Source: a bacterium (Candidatus Ratteibacteria) CG_4_9_14_3_um_filter_41_21 (lineage in GTDB: Bacteria; Ratteibacteria; UBA8468). Taken from it: a DNA stretch of 6,137 bases. This document shows, one piece after another, positions 1 to 5,019 of this stretch. A model generated the notes under the pieces. The model saw nothing but the letters and a program-made list of their open reading frames with translations, was not told the DNA's origin and ran no database searches. The DNA lies in contig PFWI01000099.1 of NCBI GenBank assembly GCA_002791075.1, positions 1 to 6,137 of the forward strand, read 5' to 3'. The first letter of the stretch is position 1. The number at the start of each line of letters is the position of its first letter. The position numbers and the translations under genes are program-made.

Positions 1-1
1 T

Positions 2-61
2 ATTCGTCTCAGGGCAAAGCAGTCGGTAGAGAGAATGCTGCAGATAAAGAGAGAAGAATAA
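2..61 (+). CDS. Possible 3' end of an unknown gene, cut by the window edge
   Basis: One plus-strand frame is open from base 2 to a TAA at 59-61. It reads IRLRAKQSVERMLQIKREE, a charged, helix-like ending typical of a protein C-terminus. It would converge on the chrA-type gene, whose stop lies 45 bases further on. Only 19 codons are visible, so neither function nor reality can be established; a chance open frame is equally possible. Confidence 0.25.
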   Translation: MRLRAKQSVERMLQIKREE

Positions 62-105
62 GCAACTTGAACGTGCTGTTATTTTTTAATATGTTCTTTA
101 ATCCC

Positions 106-645
106 TTACAACTTCACAAGAAAACCTAAAATTATTCCGCCGATTACGGTAAAGATAGGATTGACCTTAAATACAGCTGTCAACACAATCACAATAATAG
201 CGACGAAAGCGGTCTTTAAATCCGTAATCGAAGTCTTAAATAATTTTAAAATTGCCACCGTAATAAATCCTATAGCCATCGGTCTAATAATTTTAAGAAG
301 ATTCTGAATTACAGGATAATCTTTGAATTGGGAATATTTCAAAGCGATAATATATAACGCAAGAAAAGGAATTGCAATAAGGCCTAAGGTTGAGAGGATT
401 GCTCCTTTTATACCAGCAACTTTTGTCCCAACATAGGTTGCAAGATTAACCATAATCGGCCCAGGAATAATTTCAGACATAGCTACTAAATCAGTGAATT
501 CCTGGATGGTTAGCCAATGATAGTATTCCACTACATACCTTTGTGCTAAGACTAACATAGAATAACCGCTCCCTATAGTAAACAAGCCCACTTTTAGGAA
601 CGTGATAAATAATTTATTGTATGGAATTTCAAAGTTCCCCCTCAT
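106..645 (-). CDS. chrA: ChrA-type chromate transporter, single CHR domain (half-size)
   Basis: This 179-residue, very hydrophobic protein fits one CHR (Chromate_transp) domain. Family members export chromate, or related oxyanions, across the inner membrane. The N-terminal helix carries VGLFTIGSGYSM (residues 19-30), a variant of the family's G-x-x-x-[FI]-GGGYAM signature. It is followed by the hallmark EIIPGPIMVNLATYVG (58-73). Further hydrophobic segments lie near 79-102, 120-137, 142-160 and 161-178. Half-size ChrA proteins usually work as pairs from adjacent genes; no partner is visible on either side. The start at 645 is supported by GGAGAGG about 8 nt upstream, but that motif lies in the stem of a palindromic repeat (654-673), which may limit translation. 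The family assignment is firm; chromate as the substrate is inferred from the family. Confidence 0.85.
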   Translation of the reverse strand: MRGNFEIPYNKLFITFLKVGLFTIGSGYSMLVLAQRYVVEYYHWLTIQEFTDLVAMSEIIPGPIMVNLATYVGTKVAGIKGAILSTLGLIAIPFLALYIIALKYSQFKDYPVIQNLLKIIRPMAIGFITVAILKLFKTSITDLKTAFVAIIVIVLTAVFKVNPIFTVIGGIILGFLVKL

Positions 646-653
646 CTATGTTT

Positions 654-688
654 CCTCTCCCCAAGGGGAGAGGATGGAGGTGAGGGGG
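654..688 (+). repeat. SPLAGE-type palindromic repeat, copy 1
   Basis: CCTCTCCCC (654-662) and GGGGAGAGG (665-673) form a perfect 9-bp palindrome around AA. A 14-15 nt tail of the form ATGGAGGTGAGGGG follows. Two further copies with the same palindrome and tail lie at 2971-3005 and 5758-5792 in the opposite orientation. This copy is intergenic and places GGAGAGG of its minus strand just ahead of the chrA-type start codon. Confidence 0.85.
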
Positions 689-784
689 TTAAGTTCTGGC
701 ATAGGGACGGCTTTACCTGTATTGGCCTTTGCCGTGTTGGTTGCGATAGGGGGCAGAATTCCTCTGCAAAACTTCACCCCTTAG
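689..784 (+). pseudogene. Remnant of a CcdA/ArsG-like transmembrane permease
   Basis: Thirty-one codons starting directly after the palindromic repeat contain SGIGTALPVLAFAVLVAIGG and end at a TAG (782-784). The pattern G-x-G-T-x-LPV-x-x-FA-x-L-x-A is typical of a transmembrane helix in the CcdA/DsbD-like permeases, including the ArsG-type arsenical efflux proteins. The rest of such a protein (usually 200 or more residues) is absent on both sides. I read it as a leftover of a gene destroyed by rearrangement next to the repeat. The match is from memory of the family pattern, so a chance hydrophobic stretch remains possible. Confidence 0.4.
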
Positions 785-797
785 GTTATGCTAAAGT

Positions 798-826
798 TTG
801 ACTGAATTGCTCGGTAATGATAATAT
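798..826 (+). promoter_or_regulatory. Possible sigma70-type promoter for mnmA-nfu
   Basis: TTGACT (798-803) and TAATAT (821-826) are spaced 17 nt. GATAAT at 819-824 is an alternative -10 with a shorter spacer. Transcripts would carry a leader of about 220 nt through the repeat region before mnmA. This is only a moderate consensus match in AT-rich DNA. Confidence 0.3.
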
Positions 827-840
827 TTCAGCAAATTTCG

Positions 841-905
841 CTGCTAATCTATACGCTATCTTCAGTAGGGAATTGCGCTACTAATCTATCTGCTTTCTTT
901 AGTAG
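841..905 (+). repeat. Two diverged 28-bp direct repeat units, 37-bp period
   Basis: Units 841-868 and 878-905 match at 23 of 28 positions by hand count. Each runs from CT[GA]CTAATCTAT to AGTAG. The second unit is bounded by a perfect inverted pair CTACTAA (878-884) and TTAGTAG (899-905), so it could fold. Function unknown. Confidence 0.55.
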
Positions 906-928
906 TCCGCCAGTAGTGCTTGGCGGAC
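905..928. repeat. Perfect 8-bp inverted repeat (hairpin)
   Basis: GTCCGCCA (905-912) and TGGCGGAC (921-928) are exact reverse complements around an 8-nt loop. The stem is GC-rich in an AT-rich setting, which suggests a dispersed repeat element or an RNA hairpin. No T-run follows, so it is not a typical terminator. Confidence 0.65.
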
Positions 929-1052
929 GAGCAGAGTAGCTTCGTAGAAAATTACTGACAGCAACTATGCGAGAAGATTCGCTTCTTGATGTTCTGACAG
1001 CAAATGCGACCGCTACAAGGATTATACGGCATTAACTGAATATTTACAAAAT

Positions 1053-2132
1053 ATGAATTCAAAAAGAGTAGTAGTGGCAATGAGCGGAGGAGTGGATTCA
1101 TCAGTCACCGCCGCCCTATTTAAAGATAGAGGTTTTGAAGTTATCGGTATCACGATGCAAATCTGGGAGCGTTCTGAAGATTGGGGTGATTGCGGTGCCT
1201 TACGCGGGACAGAGGATGCAGAAAGGGTGGCGGATAAATTAAGAATACCTCACCATGTAGTGAATCTCAGAAATACCTTTAAAGAAAAAGTAATCGCCAA
1301 TTTCTGTGAGGAATACAGAAAAGGAAAAACCCCCAATCCCTGTATTAGATGTAATCAATATATAAAGTTCGGTGCTTTACTTAAAAAAGCAAAGGAACTG
1401 GGTGCGGTCTACATCGCCACCGGCCATTATGCCAGAATAGAATACGACAAAGATAAAAAGAGATATCTCCTTAAAAGAGGCGTTGACCATAAGAAAGATC
1501 AATCTTATGTTTTGTATGCAATGGCTCAAGAGCAACTCAAGCATACGCTAATGCCCTTGGGGGAATTTGCCAAAGAAAAGGTAAGGCAAATGGCTGAAGG
1601 GTTAGATTTGCCTGTGGCCAGAAGACCAGAAAGCCAGAATATCTGTTTTATTCCCGATGATGATTACGGGAAATTTGTTCAAAGTTATCTCTCGGAAGAG
1701 ATAACCCCGGGTCCGATTCTGAATAAGAAAGGGGAAACGATAGGAAGACACAAAGGAATCATTTTCTATACCATTGGTCAACGTAAAGGAATAGGCATAT
1801 CGGCTAAGAAGCCTTTATATGTGACCGGTATCGATAAAAAAACCAATGCCATTTTCGTAGGTCGAAAAAAGGAGGTTTATAGCCAGGAACTGATTGCTAA
1901 TAAGGTAAACTTTATCGCCATAAAGGAATTGAAAGAGCCTCTTAAGGTAGAAGCAAAGATAAGGTATCTTCATCAAGCAACAAGTGCCATAGTCTTTCCG
2001 TTAGATAAAAATAAGGTTCTGGTAAAGTTTGAAAAGCCCAGGTGGGCGCTTACTCCTGGACAGGCGGTAGTATTTTACAATGGGGACACAGTTATTGGAG
2101 GGGGGACGATATTTAAAACAGAGAAGAAATAA
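1053..2132 (+). CDS. mnmA: tRNA-specific 2-thiouridylase MnmA (TrmU)
   Basis: A 359-residue protein, full length for the family. It activates U34 of Lys, Glu and Gln tRNAs with ATP and inserts sulfur to give s2U34, in the cytoplasm. The PP-loop ATP motif SGGVDSS is at 11-17. The segment NPCIRCNQYIKFG (95-107) carries C100, matching the E. coli active-site Cys102, and NICF holds C198, matching Cys199. C97 replaces E. coli Asp99, giving a CxxC plus distant Cys set, which could bind a [4Fe-4S] cluster. ATGHYAR (122-128), FYTIGQRKGIGI (238-249) and the C-terminal beta-barrel ending LTPGQAVVFY (333-342) are also present. ATG 1053 sits ten codons before the PP-loop as expected, yet no clear Shine-Dalgarno sequence precedes it. 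An Nfu gene follows, probably in the same operon. Confidence 0.97.
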   Translation: MNSKRVVVAMSGGVDSSVTAALFKDRGFEVIGITMQIWERSEDWGDCGALRGTEDAERVADKLRIPHHVVNLRNTFKEKVIANFCEEYRKGKTPNPCIRCNQYIKFGALLKKAKELGAVYIATGHYARIEYDKDKKRYLLKRGVDHKKDQSYVLYAMAQEQLKHTLMPLGEFAKEKVRQMAEGLDLPVARRPESQNICFIPDDDYGKFVQSYLSEEITPGPILNKKGETIGRHKGIIFYTIGQRKGIGISAKKPLYVTGIDKKTNAIFVGRKKEVYSQELIANKVNFIAIKELKEPLKVEAKIRYLHQATSAIVFPLDKNKVLVKFEKPRWALTPGQAVVFYNGDTVIGGGTIFKTEKK

Positions 2133-2140
2133 GGAGACAA

Positions 2141-2147
2141 AGGAGGT
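2141..2147 (+). promoter_or_regulatory. Ribosome binding site that decides the nfu start
   Basis: AGGAGGT touches the ATG at 2148, too close to serve it, but is 9 nt from the in-frame ATG at 2157. The later ATG is therefore the better start. A weaker AAGGAG at 2131-2136 could serve 2148 at 11-nt spacing. Confidence 0.65.
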
Positions 2148-2156
2148 ATGAGAAAA

Positions 2157-2381
2157 ATGCAAGAAGAGATTAAAAAAGTACTTGATGAGGAAGTGAGGCC
2201 AATGTTGTCCATGCACGGTGGAGATGTAGAGTTAGTTGAGGTAACCGATGATGGTATCGTCAAGGTAAGGTTAACCGGTGGCTGTGCCAGCTGCCCTGCG
2301 GCGCAGATAACCCTGATCAGCGTGGTTGAAAAGGCCATTAAATCCAAGGTTCCTGGGGTTAAGAAGGTCGAGGCGGTATAG
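2157..2381 (+). CDS. NifU C-terminal-domain (Nfu-type) Fe-S scaffold or carrier protein
   Basis: A 74-residue protein (77 if started at 2148) consisting of just the NifU_C domain. It shows the family signature RPMLSMHGGDVELVEV followed by LTGGCASCPAAQ with the CxxC pair. Two monomers typically hold a [4Fe-4S] cluster between these cysteines and pass it to client enzymes in the cytoplasm. It begins 24 bp after the mnmA stop on the same strand, so the two are probably co-transcribed. In that setting MnmA, which here has three candidate cluster cysteines, is a plausible client. Its last 23 bases overlap the open frame of the convergent Rhs fragment. No terminator hairpin is visible downstream. 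Confidence 0.93.
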   Translation: MQEEIKKVLDEEVRPMLSMHGGDVELVEVTDDGIVKVRLTGGCASCPAAQITLISVVEKAIKSKVPGVKKVEAV

Positions 2382-2460
2382 CAGGATGAAATTTCCAGAT
2401 TGGTATCATACATTCTATTCCTGTCGTAGTTGCCACTTTAATTAACCTATTCTCGAAATT

Positions 2461-2777
2461 GTAATTAAAAGTCGTGGTAAACTTAAGGTTGGTTGCCTCT
2501 GATGTTTTCTCTTCCTTGATTAAGTTCCCATTGTCATCATAAGAGTAACTAATAAGATAAGTTTCCGGTATTACTCCCTCTGGCCAGCCCTTCTTCTTTC
2601 CCTTCTCCCAGCCAGGGGGATGGCCTTTTCCTTCCCAGCCTTCCTTTTCTCCTTTGGAGAAGCCAGGAGGAAGTCCTTTAAGGCCTGGGGGAAGTAGTTC
2701 CTTTGCAAGATACTCCACAGTTCTAATTGTTAATTGGTTGTTCTCATTGTAACTATAGGCTTCCTTTAATCCTACCC
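2461..2777 (-). repeat. 317-bp direct repeat shared by the two Rhs segments, copy A
   Basis: Aligns without gaps, at a constant offset of 3360 bp, to 5821-6137. Hand counting of 2471-2777 gives 59 mismatches in 307 positions (about 81% identity), with 38 bases identical at 2579-2616. It encodes the PPG module and flanking YD repeats. The similarity probably continues past the window edge in copy B. Confidence 0.85.
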
Positions 2778-2970
2778 CTTCCTTGGTGAGTCTGTTGCCT
2801 ACGGAATCGTAGGAGTAGGCATAGTTATAGGGTTGTGTGCCAATTCTTACCTCATTGGTCAGTCTATAGAGAGAATCATAAGCATAGGTAACGACAGAGC
2901 CATCTGCTTCCTTTACTGTGGTTCTATTGCCTACCAAATCGTAGGTGTAGGCAAAGGAGGAAAGAATTTC

Positions 2971-3005
2971 TCCCTCACCTCCTTCCTCTCCCGCAAGGGG
3001 AGAGG
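2971..3005 (-). repeat. SPLAGE-type palindromic repeat, copy 2, inside the Rhs fragment
   Basis: CCTCTCCC (2985-2992) pairs with GGGAGAGG (2998-3005). The conserved tail reads AAGGAGGTGAGGGA on the minus strand (2984-2971). It keeps the Rhs frame open and adds SPLAGEEGGEGE between two YD units. Confidence 0.85.
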
Positions 3006-3289
3006 GTGTAACGGAGATAAGTTGGTTGTTACCGTTATAGGTGTAGGTGGTTGTGGTAGCGCCATCAGTCCGATTCGTCAACTGGTTGAGATTATTGTAG
3101 GAATATGTGTAAGTGGTGGTTGAGCCATCATAGTGCATTAATGTCTCCCTATTACCAACCTTGTCAAAGATAACTTCGCTCTGGTTACCTGCTTCATCGT
3201 ACTGGTAACTTGTAATCTTGTCTTCGGAATTGGCTACTGAGACAAGATCTTTAACATTTATTTCGAGTTTATCGATGCCGAGGCCACAC

Positions 3290-3508
3290 CTATGACATTA
3301 CCACTTCTAAAGGGATACGGGCTTTTTGAAGGTCCTTTTTACTGGAGAGAAAATTTAACTTTTCAAAACCAATAACCCTGCCTTTCTTATCCTTTACAAT
3401 AATAACTTCATCTCCACTCTCTTCACAGATATATTCTAAGGATGGCTCATCAAACCAGATATTTAGAGTATTGCCTTCCTTATCATAGAAAACTCTCACT
3501 TTCTCCAT
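3290..3508 (-). CDS. DUF2283-family small protein, candidate antitoxin partner
   Basis: A 72-residue protein matching the DUF2283 pattern: VRVFYDKEGNTLNIWF (4-19), then GDEVIIVKDKKGRVIGFEKL (32-51), the beta-rich core ending in the family's typical D-x-x-GR-[VI]-[VI]-G-[FI]-E motif. The molecular role of DUF2283 is not established; members often lie beside small toxin-like or BECR-fold genes. It starts 13 bases inside the 3' end of the preceding toxin-like gene, so the two are co-transcribed and probably translationally coupled. AAGGAGGG lies 9 nt before the ATG, a strong site of its own. Its stop overlaps the open frame of the downstream Rhs fragment by a few bases. The family call is good; the antitoxin role is inferred from context only. 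Confidence 0.8.
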   Translation of the reverse strand: MEKVRVFYDKEGNTLNIWFDEPSLEYICEESGDEVIIVKDKKGRVIGFEKLNFLSSKKDLQKARIPLEVVMS

Positions 3509-3813
3509 ATAGTTCTTCCCTCCTTTATCTTTTCAGTAATGTATGTGGTAATAATAAATCCTTCTCTGTTTTGATGTTTTACCACAACACAAAGAAATCC
3601 TTTCTTTGTCGCTTTATAATAAAGAAAGACAGTTTTGTCGGTTTTGCTAACTCTAACTTCATCAGCGTCAGTTAAGGTTAATTTTACTTCCGATTCTTTC
3701 CCCTTTATTGCCGGATGTTTCGTTGTAACAATCTTTTCCCAATATTCCTTTGTGGTATGAATTTTCTTGCCAAGGACTGAGGTTAATTGCCAATATATTT
3801 TATCATGGACCAC
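3496..3813 (-). CDS. Small toxin-like protein, possibly of the phage BECR-fold nuclease type
   Basis: A 105-residue soluble protein starting at GTG 3813, with AGGAG 6 nt upstream. The core has a central KHPAI (32-36), then DEVRVSKTD (51-59), VFLYYK (62-67), FLCVVVK (73-79) and GFIITTYITEKIKEG (85-99). The order of His-Pro, D-x-V-x-x-SK, LYYK, VVVK and a final T-x-Y resembles the Barnase-EndoU-ColicinE5-RelE-like (PBECR or DUF4258-like) nucleases often found next to DUF2283 genes. H33, K57, Y65, K79 and T89/T90 would then be candidate active-site residues. This assignment is from memory of the pattern and is tentative. It has its own near-consensus promoter (3871-3899) and overlaps the DUF2283 gene by 13 bp, a typical toxin-antitoxin layout with the putative toxin first. 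Confidence 0.75.
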   Translation of the reverse strand: MVHDKIYWQLTSVLGKKIHTTKEYWEKIVTTKHPAIKGKESEVKLTLTDADEVRVSKTDKTVFLYYKATKKGFLCVVVKHQNREGFIITTYITEKIKEGRTIWRK

Positions 3814-3870
3814 AACCTTCTCCTATACATTTGGAAAAAAGATAAGAAAACTGCTGTTGTTCCGGATACC

Positions 3871-3899
3871 ATTATAAACTGGGAGAGAAGGGAAGTCAA
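3871..3899 (-). promoter_or_regulatory. Near-consensus sigma70 promoter for the toxin-like/DUF2283 pair
   Basis: On the minus strand TTGACT (3899-3894) and a perfect TATAAT (3876-3871) are separated by exactly 17 nt. Transcription would start near 3864, about 50 nt before the GTG at 3813. A small palindrome TCCGGA (3861-3866) sits at the predicted start site and could be part of an operator. Confidence 0.7.
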
Positions 3900-3919
3900 A
3901 TAAAAAACTTTAAAAGAGT

Positions 3920-3969
3920 AAATAAGATTTTATGGCTCTTCTTAAAAAGTTCTTCTGAAAATCTTATTT
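3920..3969 (-). terminator. Stem-loop at the beta-propeller stop codon, possible terminator
   Basis: AAATAAGATTTT (3920-3931) and AAAATCTTATTT (3958-3969) are perfect 12-bp reverse complements with 26 nt between. The stop codon of the propeller gene lies in the stem. On the minus strand a T-rich stretch follows (about 3919-3900). The stem is AT-rich and the loop long, so termination would be weak. The position, between that gene and the next promoter, fits. Confidence 0.4.
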
Positions 3970-5013
3970 CTTTGGTTTGGGGAAGATCTGGTGGGGGTTG
4001 GTAGCATTGGAGTTTATAAGCCAGATGGAGTTGGAATTGCGAAGAAATGTTATTTTGTTATTCTCTGACAACCAACAGGGGCTAATATCGTCATTTTCGC
4101 CATTAGTTATCTGTCTAACATCCTCTCCTTCTATTTGGCTTACAAATATATTCCAATGCTCTCCCTTTTTTGCTGAATAACAAATTTTTATACTGTCAGA
4201 CGACCATGGATACTTTCCTAAAATGAGAACTGAACCGCTGGTCACCTCTTTAGCTTTTAAACGGTTAATATCTAAAAGCCAAAGACTATCAGCAGATACA
4301 GTAAAGAGTATTTTCATGCCATTTGGTGAGATATAAAAATCATAGGCTATAGGATTGTCGATTAATTTCTTTTTCTCTGAACCATCACTTTTCATTACCC
4401 AGATTCCATGTGCCAATCGTGAAAAATATATTTTTTTACCATCTGGAGACCATCCCCAACTTACATAAGAAGATAAATCTCCTGAAATGGTTAACTGGTT
4501 TCTGATTTTTTTCTCGATATCAATTACACATAAATTTTTTCCTCTTCCTGTTATTATACCAAATCCTATCTTATCTCCTGATGGACTCCACATTGAGAAA
4601 AAAGGCCATTGTTCAGTCATTAAAATTTCTTGTCTTTTTTTATCAATATTTAGTAAAATCATTTCTGTATCTGTTGGACTTCTCCCTTTCTTCAGGGACT
4701 CTCTCAGATTCATATCCTTCCTAAAGACCATCTTTCCAAGGACTATATTCTTACTATCTGGCGAAAAACTTATGCCTTGATAAGTTCCCTCAACATTATT
4801 TGTAAGTTGTTGTAAACCTGTGCCATCTATATTTATTACCCAGAAATTGCCTCCTTGGGGAGGGGTAGCCAAAAAGACAATTTGCTTTCCATCCGGAGAA
4901 GGGAATATATCTAAAATTTTAGAATTATCCTCTGTATAACTGGGTTTTATCGTAAAGGTAATTATCAAAAGAAAAGTTATTAAAGAGAAGACGATACTTT
5001 TGTAAATATTCAT
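3964..5013 (-). CDS. Exported TolB-like PD40 beta-propeller protein
   Basis: A 349-residue protein beginning with a signal peptide (positive MNIYK, hydrophobic 7-23, likely cleavage after SYT at 25-27). There is no lipobox Cys, so it is expected in the periplasm or outside the cell. Seven PD40 strands follow at roughly regular spacing: SPDGKQIVF (39-47), SPDSKNIVL (84-92), SPSGDKIGF (143-151), SPDGKKIYF (189-197), SPNGMKILF (229-237), SSDSIKICY (271-279) and LSENNKITF (315-323). This predicts a seven-bladed propeller like the TolB C-terminal domain; such folds bind proteins or peptides. TolB's own N-terminal domain is missing, so it is not the Tol-Pal TolB. The ATG is 6 nt after the Rhs stop, with no strong ribosome site, implying coupled translation with the Rhs gene. 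A stem-loop overlaps its stop. Partner or immunity to the Rhs tail is possible but unproven. Confidence 0.85.
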   Translation of the reverse strand: MNIYKSIVFSLITFLLIITFTIKPSYTEDNSKILDIFPSPDGKQIVFLATPPQGGNFWVINIDGTGLQQLTNNVEGTYQGISFSPDSKNIVLGKMVFRKDMNLRESLKKGRSPTDTEMILLNIDKKRQEILMTEQWPFFSMWSPSGDKIGFGIITGRGKNLCVIDIEKKIRNQLTISGDLSSYVSWGWSPDGKKIYFSRLAHGIWVMKSDGSEKKKLIDNPIAYDFYISPNGMKILFTVSADSLWLLDINRLKAKEVTSGSVLILGKYPWSSDSIKICYSAKKGEHWNIFVSQIEGEDVRQITNGENDDISPCWLSENNKITFLRNSNSIWLINSNATNPHQIFPKPKK

Positions 5014-5019
5014 AATTTA

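Larger units (their letters stand above)
785..1052. other. Gene-free, repeat-rich leader region upstream of mnmA
   Basis: No credible coding frame lies here. The stretch holds one possible promoter (798-826), two diverged 28-bp repeat units (841-868, 878-905), a perfect 8-bp hairpin (905-928), a short hairpin AGAAG/CTTCT (972-976, 982-986) and a direct repeat CTGACAGCAA (955-964, 994-1003). A frame joined to mnmA runs back to a TGA at 987-989 but has no start codon. No known riboswitch or tRNA pattern was recognised. Confidence 0.5.
2359..3297 (-). pseudogene. Truncated orphan Rhs/YD-repeat fragment
   Basis: The frame is open from just after a TAA (3298-3300) to a stop at 2359; an internal ATG lies at 3138. 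YD-repeat units run through it, for example TSYQYDEAGN upstream of that ATG, then AYTYDLVGNR, TYAYDSLYRL, AYSYDSVGNR and SYSYDDNGNL. Such repeats build the hollow beta-shell of Rhs proteins. A repeat-derived SPLAGEEGGEGE lies at residues 46-57 counted from the ATG, and a PPG-rich module at about 149-188. YD similarity stops near IKVATTTG, after which the frame runs through unrelated residues into the nfu 3' end. There is no Rhs core domain and no C-terminal toxin. With neither a natural N-terminus nor a C-terminus, it looks like an orphan core fragment. It could still be translated from 3138. Confidence 0.75.

Noticed and set aside
905..928. Rho-independent terminator at the GC-rich hairpin
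   Set aside because: No T-run follows on either strand.
990..1052. Upstream in-frame extension of mnmA (…DRYKDYTALTEYLQN)
   Set aside because: There is no ATG, GTG or TTG between the TGA at 987-989 and ATG 1053, and MnmA proteins normally begin just before the PP-loop.
2075..2413. Minus-strand 112-codon open frame across the mnmA end and nfu
   Set aside because: Shadow of nfu; composition is low-complexity Ser/Thr/Pro with no recognisable domain and no ribosome site.
2833..3123. Plus-strand 96-codon open frame opposite the Rhs fragment
   Set aside because: Shadow of the YD-repeat codons; no domain and no ribosome site.
3805..3903. Plus-strand 32-codon frame containing KKTAVVPDTIINWERREVK, faintly like a transposase N-terminal segment
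   Set aside because: It lies opposite the start of the toxin-like gene and its promoter, has no ribosome site, and is too short; the promoter explains the sequence better.
3964..5013. Calling the propeller gene tolB
   Set aside because: It lacks the TolB N-terminal domain and Tol-Pal neighbours; only the PD40 propeller is shared.
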